Shown: positions 47,782 through 56,570, counted from the first letter of the stretch. The stretch is 64,000 nucleotides of DNA from Clostridia bacterium (GCA_029099685.1 JAQXOO010000009.1:39089-103088), one strand, 5' to 3'. Notes: generated by a model from the sequence alone, not told the origin. Translations and numbers: made by a program.

Positions 47782-47810
47782 TTGCAATCCCGCCGGCACA
47801 AGTATATAAT
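47782..47810 (+). promoter_or_regulatory. parA promoter
   Basis: TTGCAA (47782-47787), 17-base spacer, TATAAT (47805-47810); start codon 40 bases on. Confidence 0.75.
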
Positions 47811-47850
47811 AAGGACCATACAGATAAAATGAAAGAAAGGGGCGCGTGCC

Positions 47851-48609
47851 ATGGCAAAGATCATCGCAGTCGCCAACCAAAAAGGCGGCGTGGGCAAGAC
47901 CACCACCGCCGTCAACCTGGCCTGCTGCGTGGCTGCAAAGGGCAAAAAAGTGCTTCTGTGCGATTTTGACCCTCAGGGCAACGCCAGCTCCGGTGTGGGT
48001 GTGGCCGCCCGGGAGGGCAAAAGCGTTTACGATTGCATTGTGGCGGGCGTCCCCGCCGCCGCCTGCCTGGTGCGCACCGATTACTGCACCGTGCTGCCCG
48101 CGGACATCCGCCTGGCCGCCGCCGAGGTGGAGCTCTGCGACCTGCCCCGGCGGGAACGGCGGCTGAAGGAGGCCCTGGAGACCGTGGCGGACCAGTTCGA
48201 CTATGTGTTCATCGACTGCCCGCCCAGCCTGGGACAGCTTACGGTAAACGCCCTCACCGCCTGCCACCGGGTGCTGGTGCCCATGCAGTGCGAATATTAC
48301 GCCCTGGAGGGGCTGAGCCAGCTGGTGTCCTCCATCCGCATGGTGAAGCGGTCCTCCAACCCGGGCATCGACATCGAGGGCATCGTCCTCACCATGTATG
48401 ACAGCCGCACCAACCTGACCATTCAGGTGGCGGAGGAAGTAAAGAAATATTTCGGAAACAAGGTCTTCAAGACGGTCATCCCCCGGAACGTGCGCCTGTC
48501 CGAAGCGCCCAGCCACGGAATGCCGGTGATCGCCTATGACCGGTTCTCCCGGGGCGCGGCGGCCTACAACGCCGTGGCCGAGGAGTTTTTGAAGCGAGGA
48601 GGGAACTGA
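47851..48609 (+). CDS. parA: chromosome-partitioning ATPase ParA (Soj)
   Basis: Walker-type ATPase that with ParB segregates origins and, as Soj, regulates DnaA. The 252-residue protein has the deviant Walker A QKGGVGKTTTAVNLA (residues about 10-24), the switch DPQGNASSG, Walker B FIDCPPSLG and the signature lysine. AAAGGGG precedes the ATG. It forms one operon with parB (two-base gap, GAGGAGG inside the end of parA). Confidence 0.96.
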   Translation: MAKIIAVANQKGGVGKTTTAVNLACCVAAKGKKVLLCDFDPQGNASSGVGVAAREGKSVYDCIVAGVPAAACLVRTDYCTVLPADIRLAAAEVELCDLPRRERRLKEALETVADQFDYVFIDCPPSLGQLTVNALTACHRVLVPMQCEYYALEGLSQLVSSIRMVKRSSNPGIDIEGIVLTMYDSRTNLTIQVAEEVKKYFGNKVFKTVIPRNVRLSEAPSHGMPVIAYDRFSRGAAAYNAVAEEFLKRGGN

Positions 48610-48610
48610 T

Positions 48611-49462
48611 ATGGCCAAAGGAAAGGGCCTGGGCCGCGGCCTGGAAGCGATTTTTGCGGAGGAGGTCCCGGCGCAGAACGTGCCCACGGGCATCCGTCTT
48701 TCAGACATCGAGCCGAATCCCCGCCAGCCCCGGCGGGATTTTGACCCCGCCGCACTGGAGGAGCTTGCCCAGAGCATCCGGGAAAACGGCGTCATCACCC
48801 CCATTACCCTGCGGAAAACAGGGGACACCTATCAGATCATCGCCGGCGAACGCCGCTGGCGTGCCAGCCGCCTGGCGGGACGCACCGAGATCCCCGCCAT
48901 CGTGCTGGATGTGGACGAAAACACCGCCTATGCCCTGGCGCTGATTGAAAACCTCCAGCGGGAGGACCTGAACCCCATGGAGGAGGCCGAGGGCTACCGC
49001 CGCCTCACCCAGGAGCTGGGGATGACCCAGGAGCAGGCCGCTGCGCGGGTGGGCCGGTCACGCCCCGCTGTGGCCAACGCCCTGCGACTTTTGACCCTGC
49101 CCCAGCCGGTGGCCGCGCTGCTGCGGGACAAGCAGCTGTCCGCCGGCCACGCCCGGGCGCTGCTGCCGCTGGAAAGGGAGGAGGTCATGCTGAAAGCTGC
49201 TCAAACCGTGTTGGAGCAGCAGTTGTCCGTCCGCCAGACCGAAGCCCTGGTAAAGCAGCTTCTGAAAGCCCCGGCTGACAAGCCCGAAAAGGCCCCGGAC
49301 ATCTATGTGCAGGACCTGGAGCGGGCCATGGCGGCCTTTACCGGGCACAAGATCACCATTCAGCCCGGCGCGAAAAAAGGAAAGATCACCATTGAATACT
49401 ACGGCAACGAGGACCTGGAGGCCGTCTGCGAGGCGCTGAAGGGCATCCGCACCGAAAAATAA
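48611..49462 (+). CDS. parB: chromosome-partitioning protein ParB (Spo0J)
   Basis: CTP-dependent clamp loaded at parS. The 283-residue protein starts MAKGKGLGRGLEAIF with the usual LGRGL, has the CTP motif GERRWRAS, the helix-turn-helix GRSRPAVANALRLL with the ParB-type Arg and GHARALL glycine, and a C-terminal dimer domain. It thereby differs at the specificity positions from the Noc paralogue 1.2 kb upstream. Confidence 0.96.
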   Translation: MAKGKGLGRGLEAIFAEEVPAQNVPTGIRLSDIEPNPRQPRRDFDPAALEELAQSIRENGVITPITLRKTGDTYQIIAGERRWRASRLAGRTEIPAIVLDVDENTAYALALIENLQREDLNPMEEAEGYRRLTQELGMTQEQAAARVGRSRPAVANALRLLTLPQPVAALLRDKQLSAGHARALLPLEREEVMLKAAQTVLEQQLSVRQTEALVKQLLKAPADKPEKAPDIYVQDLERAMAAFTGHKITIQPGAKKGKITIEYYGNEDLEAVCEALKGIRTEK

Positions 49463-49595
49463 ACAGGCCGGTTTCAGCGGGCGCCGGGAAACGCGCCCGC
49501 GGCCCGGAAAAGCATATACCAAAGGCGCGGGAGCTCCTGCGCCCCACTCCTTTCCCAGAGCGGGAAGACATACAAATCATTAGGAGGAAACCACC

Positions 49596-50891
49596 ATGCT
49601 GGATATCAAACGGATCAAGGAAAATCCTGAAGAAGTCATTGAACTGCTGGCCCGCAAGGGCAAGGACGCCCGGGAGACCATCGGGCGCATCATTGAGCTG
49701 GACGGCCAGCGCCGGGTGCTGGTCAATGAGACCGACAGCCTGAAGGCCAAGCAGAACGCCGTCTCCAAACAGATCCCCGCTATGAAAAAGGCCGGCCAGG
49801 ACACCGCCCCGGTGTTTGCCGAGATGAACGCCCTGAAAGAGACCATCCGTGCCAACGACGCCCGCATCTCCGACATCGAGCAGGAGTATAAGGACCTGAT
49901 GCTGGGCCTGCCCAACCTGCCCGACCCCGACCTGCTGCCCGGCGGCAAGGAGAACAACCAGCCCCTGCGGTACTTCGGCGAGCCCCACAAGTTTGATTTT
50001 GAGCCGAAAAACCACGTGGAGCTGTGTACCAGCCTGGGCCTGGTGGACTATGAGCGGGGCGTGAAGATGGGCGGCAACGGCTTTTGGTGCTACAAGGGCA
50101 TGGGCGCCCGGCTGGAGTGGGCCCTGCTGAACTATTTCATCGACACCCACATCCAGGACGGCTACACCTTCATCCTGCCGCCTCATATGCTGGAGTACCA
50201 GTGCGGCGTCACCGCCGGCCAGTTCCCCAAGTTCGCCGACGAAGTCTATAAGATCGCCAACCCCGTCAGCGAGGGCCGCGTCCACTATATGCTGCCCACC
50301 GCCGAGGCCGCCCTGGCCTCTTACTTCCGGGACGAGATGCTCAAGGAGAGCGATCTGCCCCAGAAAATGTTCGCCTACACGCCCTGCTTCCGCCGGGAGG
50401 CCGGTTCCTACCGGGCCGACGAGCGGGGCATGGTCCGGGGCCACCAGTTCAACAAGGTGGAGATGTTCCAGTTCACCACGCCGGAAGGCTCCGACGCCGC
50501 CTTTGAGGAGCTGGTGACCAAGGCCGAAAACCTGGTAAAGGGCCTGGGCTTCCACTTCCGCACCGTAAAGCTGGCCGCCGAGGACTGCTCTGCCTCCATG
50601 GCCCGCACCTATGACATCGAGATCCAGATCCCCTCCATGAACGGCTACAAAGAGGTGTCCTCCGTGTCCAATGCCCGGGATTACCAGGCCCGCCGGGGCA
50701 ACATCCGCTTCAAGCGGGAGGCTACCGGCAAGCCCGAGTTTGTCCACACCCTCAACGGCTCCGGCCTGGCCACCAGCCGCATTCTGCCCGCCCTGGTGGA
50801 GCAGAACCAGATGGCCGACGGCTCCGTCAAGGTACCCGAGGTGCTGCAGAAATACCTGGGCGGCATCGAAGTGCTGAGAAAGGAGAACTGA
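49596..50891 (+). CDS. serS: seryl-tRNA synthetase
   Basis: Charges tRNA-Ser. The 431-residue class II enzyme has the N-terminal coiled-coil arm (about 30-105), motif 2 around FRREAGSYRADERGMVRGHQF (quoted in part as FRREAGSYRADE) and motif 3 in LNGSGLATSRILPALVEQ. Length is normal. It follows parB by 133 bases, with AGGAGG before the ATG. No T-box signature was found in the spacer. A tRNA-Ser(UGA) gene lies 500 bases downstream. Confidence 0.97.
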   Translation: MLDIKRIKENPEEVIELLARKGKDARETIGRIIELDGQRRVLVNETDSLKAKQNAVSKQIPAMKKAGQDTAPVFAEMNALKETIRANDARISDIEQEYKDLMLGLPNLPDPDLLPGGKENNQPLRYFGEPHKFDFEPKNHVELCTSLGLVDYERGVKMGGNGFWCYKGMGARLEWALLNYFIDTHIQDGYTFILPPHMLEYQCGVTAGQFPKFADEVYKIANPVSEGRVHYMLPTAEAALASYFRDEMLKESDLPQKMFAYTPCFRREAGSYRADERGMVRGHQFNKVEMFQFTTPEGSDAAFEELVTKAENLVKGLGFHFRTVKLAAEDCSASMARTYDIEIQIPSMNGYKEVSSVSNARDYQARRGNIRFKREATGKPEFVHTLNGSGLATSRILPALVEQNQMADGSVKVPEVLQKYLGGIEVLRKEN

Positions 50892-50892
50892 A

Positions 50893-51354
50893 ATGCGGAC
50901 CATGCGGCGTTGTGACCGGCAGACCTCTCCGGAGGAAGCCTGGAAGATTCTGGAAAATGCGGACTATATGACCCTTTCCATGCACGGGGCTGACGGCGCG
51001 CCCTACGGTGTGAGCCTGTCCTTTGTCCGGGTGGGCAGCGCGCTGTATTTTCACTGCGCCCGTGAGGGCTATAAGCTGGAAAGCCTGCGGAAGGACCCCG
51101 CCGTCTGCGTCACCGCCGTGGAGCGGCAGCAAACCCTGGCAGAGGCCTTTTCCGTGGCCTACCGCAGCGCGGTGGCCTTTGGCGCCGCCTGCCGGGTGGA
51201 GGACGCCGGGGAAAAGCAGGCCGCCCTGCTGGCACTGTGCAAAAAATATGCCCCTGACAATGCCGGGGCAGAGGCCTATATCGCCCAATATCCCCAGGTA
51301 GACGTCTGGCGGGTGGACGTGAAGGAGCTTTCCGGCAAGGAGCAGGTGGACTGA
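50893..51354 (+). CDS. pyridoxamine 5'-phosphate oxidase-like (Nim-related) flavoprotein
   Basis: FMN-binding split-barrel protein of 153 residues. The pattern MRRCDRQTSPEEAWKILENADYMTLSMHG, of which RQTSPEEAWKILENADY is the clearest part, then YGVSLSFVRVGSALYFHCAREG and an AFSVAYRSAVAFG segment, fits the Nim/PPOX group. Some members inactivate nitroimidazoles; whether this one does is open. It starts two bases after serS, so is translationally close to it, with an AGGAG site inside the serS end. Confidence 0.8.
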   Translation: MRTMRRCDRQTSPEEAWKILENADYMTLSMHGADGAPYGVSLSFVRVGSALYFHCAREGYKLESLRKDPAVCVTAVERQQTLAEAFSVAYRSAVAFGAACRVEDAGEKQAALLALCKKYAPDNAGAEAYIAQYPQVDVWRVDVKELSGKEQVD

Positions 51355-51361
51355 GAAAGGA

Positions 51362-51390
51362 TTGACCTGCGGCGGGGTCTGTGGTACAAT
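51362..51390 (+). promoter_or_regulatory. promoter of tRNA-Ser(UGA)
   Basis: TTGACC (51362-51367), 17-base spacer, TACAAT (51385-51390), 15 bases before the tRNA. Confidence 0.85.
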
Positions 51391-51405
51391 AGACCCCGCC
51401 CATTT

Positions 51406-51493
51406 GGAGAGATGGTCGAGTGGTTGAAGGCTCCGGTCTTGAAAACCGGCGATGCGCGAGCATCCGTGGGTTCGAATCCCACTCTCTCCGCCA
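51406..51493 (+). tRNA. tRNA-Ser, anticodon UGA
   Basis: 88-base class II tRNA with GGAGAGA/TCTCTCC acceptor stem, discriminator G and encoded CCA. Anticodon stem CCGGT/ACCGG with loop CTTGAAA gives anticodon TGA (reads UCA). Long variable arm and GGTTCGAATCC T-arm are seen. Confidence 0.96.
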
Positions 51494-51531
51494 CATAACA
51501 AAAACCGCCCGTCTGGGCGGTTTTTGTTATG
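51494..51531. terminator. terminator of tRNA-Ser(UGA)
   Basis: Perfect stem of 17 bases (CATAACAAAAACCGCCC and complement) with a four-base loop; U run within the descending arm. Confidence 0.9.
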
Positions 51532-51577
51532 TAGGTATGGATATTTGTAGAGTGGGATTCGAAAGGCGGCTGTGAAA

Positions 51578-51672
51578 ACGCTGTCATTCCCAACGAAGCT
51601 GAGGGATCTCAGGGCGAGCGTGCCGTGAGGATCCCTCGGCTCCCCTTTGCTGCGCCCGGGACGGCAGAATGG
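51578..51672. repeat. short palindromic element, copy B
   Basis: Core GGGATCTCAGGGCGAGCGTGCCGTGAGGATCCC pairs with itself (first part GAGGGATCTCA with TGAGGATCCCTC) and resembles the element at 47581-47652. No gene is supported from 51532 to 52079. Confidence 0.6.
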
Positions 51673-51811
51673 CTGCTTTTGGGGAGTCTGACATTTTCTC
51701 TTTATACAGGGGCCGCGAATCATGGGGAAAGATACAACGGAAAATTCCATACCGGTTTGACCCGAAGAGAATGGAACCATCAATCAAAAAACGCCGCCTG
51801 GGGGGGTCAAG

Positions 51812-51933
51812 ACCGGAATGACCGTCGAAACGGGGTTACCGAATCCCAGGAAGCGCCTTTTGCGGGTGCAGCAACGGACGTTCTGGACCGGAATAACCGG
51901 GAAAGCGGTGACACCGGCGCCCGTACTGCACCC
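51812..51933. repeat. intergenic mosaic of short repeats
   Basis: Two near-identical 13-mers, ACCGGAATGACCG (51812) and ACCGGAATAACCG (51887), plus an inverted pair GGGTGCAG (51864) and CTGCACCC (51926). Function unknown; could be remnants of small palindromic elements. Confidence 0.4.
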
Positions 51934-52031
51934 GATCAAAGAGTAGCATAGCGGGAGCAGGCTGTCAAGCCCGGGGCCGGCGGGACCGCCCATGAGGGCA
52001 GCAAGGCCCCGGCCTTCTTGTTTGCGGTATA

Positions 52032-52063
52032 AGGAAAGCCGCGCCTTTGAGCGCGGCTTTCCT
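52032..52063. terminator. hairpin downstream of the flotillin gene
   Basis: AGGAAAGCCGCGC/GCGCGGCTTTCCT, 13 pairs, six-base loop, 16 bases after the flotillin stop on the minus strand. The trailing sequence is only weakly T-rich. Confidence 0.65.
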
Positions 52064-52079
52064 CTTTAAGGAGAAGGGG

Positions 52080-53606
52080 TCACTCCACGGGGTCGGGCTG
52101 AACGGGGGGTTCGGGCTTTGCCTCGGGAGCGGTGATGTTGATAACCGTGGGGGCAGGCGGGTCGCAGTCATTGGACGCCAGCTTGCCGCCCAGCAGGCCG
52201 GCCACCAGCGCCTTGATGTCCAGGCCCATGCCGGCGGTAAAGCCTTCAGTGACCTGGGTGGTGCCGTTGACGATGTCCGACAGCAGCTTGGCGCTGTTGC
52301 CCTCGCCGTACATGGTGATCTTATCCACCTTGCTGAGCGGTTCGGCCACGTTCCTGGCGATCTCGGGCAGGGCATCCATGACCATCTCCACGATGGCGGC
52401 CTCGCCGTATTTCTTCATGGCCTCGGCTTTGCGGTCGATACCCTCGGCCTCGGCCAGCGCCTTTGCCTGGATGGCTTCTGCCTCGGCGCGGCCTACGGCG
52501 GCGATACCGGCGGCCTCCTGCTCCTTGGCGTACTTGGCGGCTTCGGCGGCCTTCTTCATGGCTTCGGCGGCCTGCTCCTCCTCATAGCGCTTGGCTTCGG
52601 CCTCTTTCTGGCGCTTGAACAGGTCGGCCTGGGCCTCCTGCTCCATGCGGTAGCGCTGGGCATCGGCCTGGGCGCGGATGTCGGCGTCCAGCTTTTGCTT
52701 GGCGATCTCAACCTCCTGCTTTTTCAGCTCGGCGTCCCGCTCGGCCTTGGCGATCTGGGCGTTGACACGGGCCGTCTCGATGGACTTTTGCTGCTCCTGC
52801 TCCTGGATGGTATAGGCGGCGTCCGCCTCGGCTTTTTTGGTGTCGGAGGAGATCTTCAGCTCCGCCTTGCGGATCTCCAGCTCGGTGTTTTTCTGGGCGA
52901 TCTGGGTGTCAGAGAGCACCCGGGCCTCGTTGGCGGCCTTGTCGGCCTCGGCCTGGGCGATGGCCACATCCCGGTCGGCCTGGGCCTTTGCGATAGCGGC
53001 GTTTTTCTTGATGAGGGCGGTGTTGTCGGCGCCCAGGTCGCGGATCAGGCCGTTTTCGTCGGTGACGTTCTGGATGTTGCAGGACAGGATCTCGATGCCC
53101 AGCTTATCCATGTCCTTGGAGGCCTTCTGCATCACCTGGTCGGAGAAGGAATCGCGGTCGGTGTTGATGACCTTGAGGGACAGGGTGCCGATGATCTCAC
53201 GCATATTGCCCTGAAGGGAATCCTGCAGGTCCATGGTGATGTCGGCGGCCTTTTTATTCAGGAAGTTCTTGGCGGCCAGCTTGATGCCCTCGGCGGTGGG
53301 GGCGATGCGGACCTTGGCCACGGCGTCCACATTCACGTTGATGAAGTCGTTGGTGGGCACGGACTGCTCGGTCTTGATGTCCACCGTCATCTGGCCCAGA
53401 TAGAGCTTATCCAGACGCTCGAAGAAGGGCACGCGGATGCCCGCACGGCCGATGAGCACCTTGCTCTCCTTTTTCAGGCCGGAGATGATGTAGGCCTGGT
53501 CCGGGGGCGCCTTCACATAGCCGATGAGGAACAGCAGGATCACCAGCGCCGCGATGATGATCACCGGCAGAAAGGACAGGATGACGGAAAGAGACAATGT
53601 AGCCAT
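52080..53606 (-). CDS. floT: flotillin-like membrane scaffold protein (FloT/YuaG)
   Basis: Scaffold of functional membrane microdomains, 508 residues. A single N-terminal membrane anchor (VIIIAALVILLFLIGYV, about 12-28) is followed by the PHB/SPFH domain (GRAGIRVPFFERLDKL) and a long Glu/Ala/Lys-rich flotillin coiled coil with EAEA-type repeats (about 230-420). The end is a Pro/Glu-rich tail (PEAKPEPPVQPDP). The start MATLSLSVILSF follows AAAGGAGG. The NfeD-type partner gene usually upstream (yuaF) was not found beside it, so the gene stands alone. Confidence 0.92.
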   Translation of the reverse strand: MATLSLSVILSFLPVIIIAALVILLFLIGYVKAPPDQAYIISGLKKESKVLIGRAGIRVPFFERLDKLYLGQMTVDIKTEQSVPTNDFINVNVDAVAKVRIAPTAEGIKLAAKNFLNKKAADITMDLQDSLQGNMREIIGTLSLKVINTDRDSFSDQVMQKASKDMDKLGIEILSCNIQNVTDENGLIRDLGADNTALIKKNAAIAKAQADRDVAIAQAEADKAANEARVLSDTQIAQKNTELEIRKAELKISSDTKKAEADAAYTIQEQEQQKSIETARVNAQIAKAERDAELKKQEVEIAKQKLDADIRAQADAQRYRMEQEAQADLFKRQKEAEAKRYEEEQAAEAMKKAAEAAKYAKEQEAAGIAAVGRAEAEAIQAKALAEAEGIDRKAEAMKKYGEAAIVEMVMDALPEIARNVAEPLSKVDKITMYGEGNSAKLLSDIVNGTTQVTEGFTAGMGLDIKALVAGLLGGKLASNDCDPPAPTVINITAPEAKPEPPVQPDPVE

Positions 53607-53765
53607 GGGATACCTCCTTTGAAAATTTAATAAATTGGATCTTCTAATGATATGATAGCATGACGGGCAGCTTTTCCGCAATCACGCAATTTCTGAAAAA
53701 TTCTTAAAAACAGGGAAGAATCGTCATAAAATCACAAAATTATACAAATTGTATTTAGAAATTCG

Positions 53766-53802
53766 TAAAAAACACCGCCCGGAAGGCGTACCCTCCGGGC
53801 GG
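53766..53802 (-). terminator. terminator of the transglutaminase-like gene
   Basis: On the minus strand CCGCCCGGA/TTCCGGGCGG stem followed by TGTTTTTTAC, 43 bases after the stop codon. Confidence 0.75.
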
Positions 53803-53844
53803 CCGGCATGCAGGGGATCCAACAGGCGGGCAAACGCCCGGCGC

Positions 53845-55236
53845 TCAGTCCTCCAGCTCCTCCAGGGAGACCATTTCGATGGTGTGGCGCACCTGGCGGC
53901 CGGGATAGCCCCGGCGGCTGTCCTCCACCTCGCCCACCTGGTTGTCATAGGGGTCGTGACGCCAGAAGCGGGAGCAGGGCTCAAAGTCCGCCTGGAAGGC
54001 GTTGGTGGTGACGTTGCGGTAAATGTCCAGATTGCCGAAATAGTGCTTGTGCCGCAGTTCAGACCCGGCCCGGTAGGCGCTGCCGCCGAAGGAGGGGTCC
54101 GCGAACATCCAGCCGTGGGGCGCCACATAGAACATGGCCCAGTCGTGGCTGCCCACGCTGTCGGGGTCGGCCACCATACCGCTCTGCCACTTGGCGGGGA
54201 TGCCGGCGCAGCGGCACAGGGTGATAAAGGCCAGCGCCTGCACGCCGCAGTCGCCCCGGCGGGTCCGCAGGCAGGAATCCGCGATCTCAGGCTGGACGAA
54301 ATAGTCGGGCATGAAGCTGTATTTCACCTGGGTAGTGACATAGTTATAGAAGCGGCGGGCCTTTTCCACCGGATCGGTGACGCCCTCGGTCAGCTCGGCG
54401 CACAGGGCCTTTACATAGGGGGTGAACACGATGTGGGGCGCGTGCTCACCGGTGTAGAAGTCCGGCTGGACGGGGTCGGCCTTGATCCTGGAGGGGTCCA
54501 CATAGGGGGCCACGTGGGTGTAGGAATACTCCACCCAGAAGGGATGGTTTTCGGTCATGGTCTCCTCCCAGCAGATGGTGCGGGTGTCGGCGTCCTCACC
54601 GGCAATGTGGAGGGGCTGGCCGCAGCAGTCATGGATCTCAATGTCGCTCTGCTGGATGCAGTGGGCGGCCAGGGGGATGTATACCCGGTAGGTCTCGCCG
54701 GGGACAAAAAATTCATCCTTCACCTGGACGGTGTGGCGCAGGCGGATGCGGGCGCCCATGCGGCCCTTTTCCTGCATGATGCGCACGGCGCGGTCCAGCC
54801 GTCCGGTGCGGTCCAGCTGCTCGTGGCTGACCTTTTGGGGGTCCACCGGCTCCTTGGGCAGGCGGGCGGCGATCTCAGGCTCCTTGCACAGGGTGCCGAA
54901 GAAGGAGCCCACCAGATGCTCCTGTCCCTCCACAAAGATCCAGGTGATCCGGCCGTTGTCCATGTAGTGCTCCAGCTCCTCCATGGTGAAATCGGGGATC
55001 TTTTCCCGGACACGGGCCAGGCCGGCCTCTTTGGTAAAGGGGAACTGGCCGGGCAGGCGCACCATGATCTCCCGCTGGGCCATCAGGTTTTCCCGCATAC
55101 ACCGGGGCAGGCCGTCCTCCGCCAGCATCTGGTCCACCACGCGGATGGCATGGTCAAAATAGCCGGCCTCCTTCAGGTGCTGCACTTGTTCGGGCAGGCC
55201 GATGCCGGACTGCCGCAGAAAATGATTCTGATTCAT
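53845..55236 (-). CDS. transglutaminase-like domain protein
   Basis: 463-residue cytoplasmic protein. The C-terminal half holds a transglutaminase/cysteine-protease core with catalytic Cys in RRGDCGVQAL, His in VGSHDWAMFY and Asp in MFADPSFGG. The N-terminal half (about 1-230) is unassigned, with KEAGYFDHAIRVVDQML suggesting an alpha-helical start and a beta-rich middle (VYIPLAAHCIQQSDIEIHD). No signal peptide is seen. The start MNQNHFLRQSG follows AGGAGGAG. Role unknown; similar clostridial proteins are annotated only by domain. Confidence 0.8.
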   Translation of the reverse strand: MNQNHFLRQSGIGLPEQVQHLKEAGYFDHAIRVVDQMLAEDGLPRCMRENLMAQREIMVRLPGQFPFTKEAGLARVREKIPDFTMEELEHYMDNGRITWIFVEGQEHLVGSFFGTLCKEPEIAARLPKEPVDPQKVSHEQLDRTGRLDRAVRIMQEKGRMGARIRLRHTVQVKDEFFVPGETYRVYIPLAAHCIQQSDIEIHDCCGQPLHIAGEDADTRTICWEETMTENHPFWVEYSYTHVAPYVDPSRIKADPVQPDFYTGEHAPHIVFTPYVKALCAELTEGVTDPVEKARRFYNYVTTQVKYSFMPDYFVQPEIADSCLRTRRGDCGVQALAFITLCRCAGIPAKWQSGMVADPDSVGSHDWAMFYVAPHGWMFADPSFGGSAYRAGSELRHKHYFGNLDIYRNVTTNAFQADFEPCSRFWRHDPYDNQVGEVEDSRRGYPGRQVRHTIEMVSLEELED

Positions 55237-55276
55237 AAAGCTCCTCCTGTCTTGTGGAAAAATTGCTTCCAGACTG

Positions 55277-55328
55277 ATTGTATGCCCAAGGGCGGGGGTT
55301 GTCAAGGCTTCCCCCCGCGTGGTATACT
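55277..55328. promoter_or_regulatory. overlapping divergent promoters
   Basis: Minus strand: TTGACA (55300-55305), 17-base spacer, TACAAT (55277-55282), for the transglutaminase-like gene. Plus strand: TTGTCA (55299-55304), 18-base spacer, TATACT (55323-55328), for the Nudix gene. The -35 boxes lie on the same six bases. Confidence 0.8.
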
Positions 55329-55356
55329 TGCCGGAGAGGAACGGAGGCGGTTTTTT

Positions 55357-55827
55357 ATGAGCAAGCAGACCACCCTTTGCTATATCGAAAAAGACGGCTG
55401 CCGGCTGATGCTCCACCGGATCAAAAAGGAGCAGGACGAAAACCGGGACAAGTGGATCGGCGTGGGAGGCAAGTTCCTGGAGGGGGAAAGCCCCGAGGAC
55501 TGCGTCTGCCGGGAGGTGCTGGAAGAGACCGGCCTCACCCTCATCGACTACCGGTACCGGGGCATCATCACCTTTGTGTCCGACGTGTGGCCCTGTGAAT
55601 ATATGCACCTGTTCACCGCCGGGGGCTTTTCCGGAGAGGTGAAGGAGTGCGATGAGGGCGTTTTGGAATGGGTGCCCCGGGAAAAGCTGCGGCAGCTGCC
55701 CATGTGGGCGGGGGACCGGATCTTTCTGGACCTGCTGGACCGGGACGCGCCCTTTTTCTCCCTGAAGCTGGTCTACAGGGGAGAGGAACTGACCCGGGCC
55801 GTGCTGAACGGACGGACCGTCGTTTGA
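55357..55827 (+). CDS. Nudix hydrolase (MutT/8-oxo-dGTP diphosphatase-like)
   Basis: 156-residue pyrophosphohydrolase. The Nudix box is complete: GGKFLEGESPEDCVCREVLEE followed by TGL (written here in two parts), with all REXXEEXG residues. WKIGVGG-like KWIGVGGK before it and the substrate region VWPCEYMHLF recall 8-oxo-dGTP diphosphatases of the MutT/YtkD group. It may clean oxidised nucleotides. GGAGG precedes the ATG; 13 bases before the next gene, so both form an operon. Confidence 0.88.
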   Translation: MSKQTTLCYIEKDGCRLMLHRIKKEQDENRDKWIGVGGKFLEGESPEDCVCREVLEETGLTLIDYRYRGIITFVSDVWPCEYMHLFTAGGFSGEVKECDEGVLEWVPREKLRQLPMWAGDRIFLDLLDRDAPFFSLKLVYRGEELTRAVLNGRTVV

Positions 55828-55840
55828 GAAAGGATACTCT

Positions 55841-56503
55841 ATGACACAGCAACTGGTGTTTCTTCTGCGTATGGTGCTGGCCTGCCTGTGCGGGGCGGCC
55901 GTGGGCACCGAGCGCACCGTCCGGCTGAAGGAGGCCGGCATCCGCACCCACACGGTGGTGGCCCTGGGCGCCGCCCTGATGATGGAGGTGTCCAAATACG
56001 GCTTCACCGACGCGGCGGCCTGGGGCGGCAGTTTCGACGCCTCCCGGGTGGCCGGGTCCGTGGTGGCGGGCATCAGCTTTTTGGGGGCGGGGGTCATCTT
56101 CGTCCGGGGCAGCGCCATCCGGGGGCTGACCACCTCCGCGGGCATCTGGACCACCGCCGGCATCGGCATGGCCTTCGGCGCGGGGATGTACGCGGTGGGC
56201 GCCATGGCCACCGTGCTGCTCATCGTGCTGCAGCTGGTGCTCCACCGGTTCGTGGGCGGACTGGACGGCGTCACCCTCACCCCGCTGTCCGTCACCGTGC
56301 CCTATTCCCCGGGGGTTATCAGCCGGGTGAAGGAGCTGCTGCGGGGCCAGGGCCTGGAGATCCACGGCTGCCGCGTGGTCAAGGGCAGCGGCGAGGATAT
56401 GGTCCTGTATCTCACCGCCGGCTCCCGGGAGGCCCTTCAGCCCGAGACGCTGGCGGCTCTGTTCCAGGAGGACCCGGAGATCCGGGAATATTCCATCGGG
56501 TAA
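55841..56503 (+). CDS. MgtC/SapB family membrane protein
   Basis: 220-residue protein: a four-helix membrane domain with the MgtC hallmark GAAVGTERTVRLKEAGIRTH (residues about 18-37), then GAALMMEVSKYG and FLGAGVIFVRGSAIRGLTTSAG in pieces, followed by a cytoplasmic ACT-like C-terminal domain (about 145-220). MgtC proteins affect magnesium homeostasis or ATP synthase; here the role is unproven. The start follows AAAGGAT. A terminator follows at 56571. Confidence 0.9.
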   Translation: MTQQLVFLLRMVLACLCGAAVGTERTVRLKEAGIRTHTVVALGAALMMEVSKYGFTDAAAWGGSFDASRVAGSVVAGISFLGAGVIFVRGSAIRGLTTSAGIWTTAGIGMAFGAGMYAVGAMATVLLIVLQLVLHRFVGGLDGVTLTPLSVTVPYSPGVISRVKELLRGQGLEIHGCRVVKGSGEDMVLYLTAGSREALQPETLAALFQEDPEIREYSIG

Positions 56504-56570
56504 AGCGCGCGGGTTTACCGGCAGACGGGCTGTGCCGGGCAGGCAGAAAGCCCCTGCCGGAGAAAGAGAA

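Noticed and set aside
49463..49595. T-box leader for serS
   Set aside because: The spacer is too short and no T-box motif or terminator pair is seen.
52047..53630. 527-codon frame opposite the flotillin gene
   Set aside because: Low-complexity Gly/Leu composition, explained by the opposite strand's codon bias.
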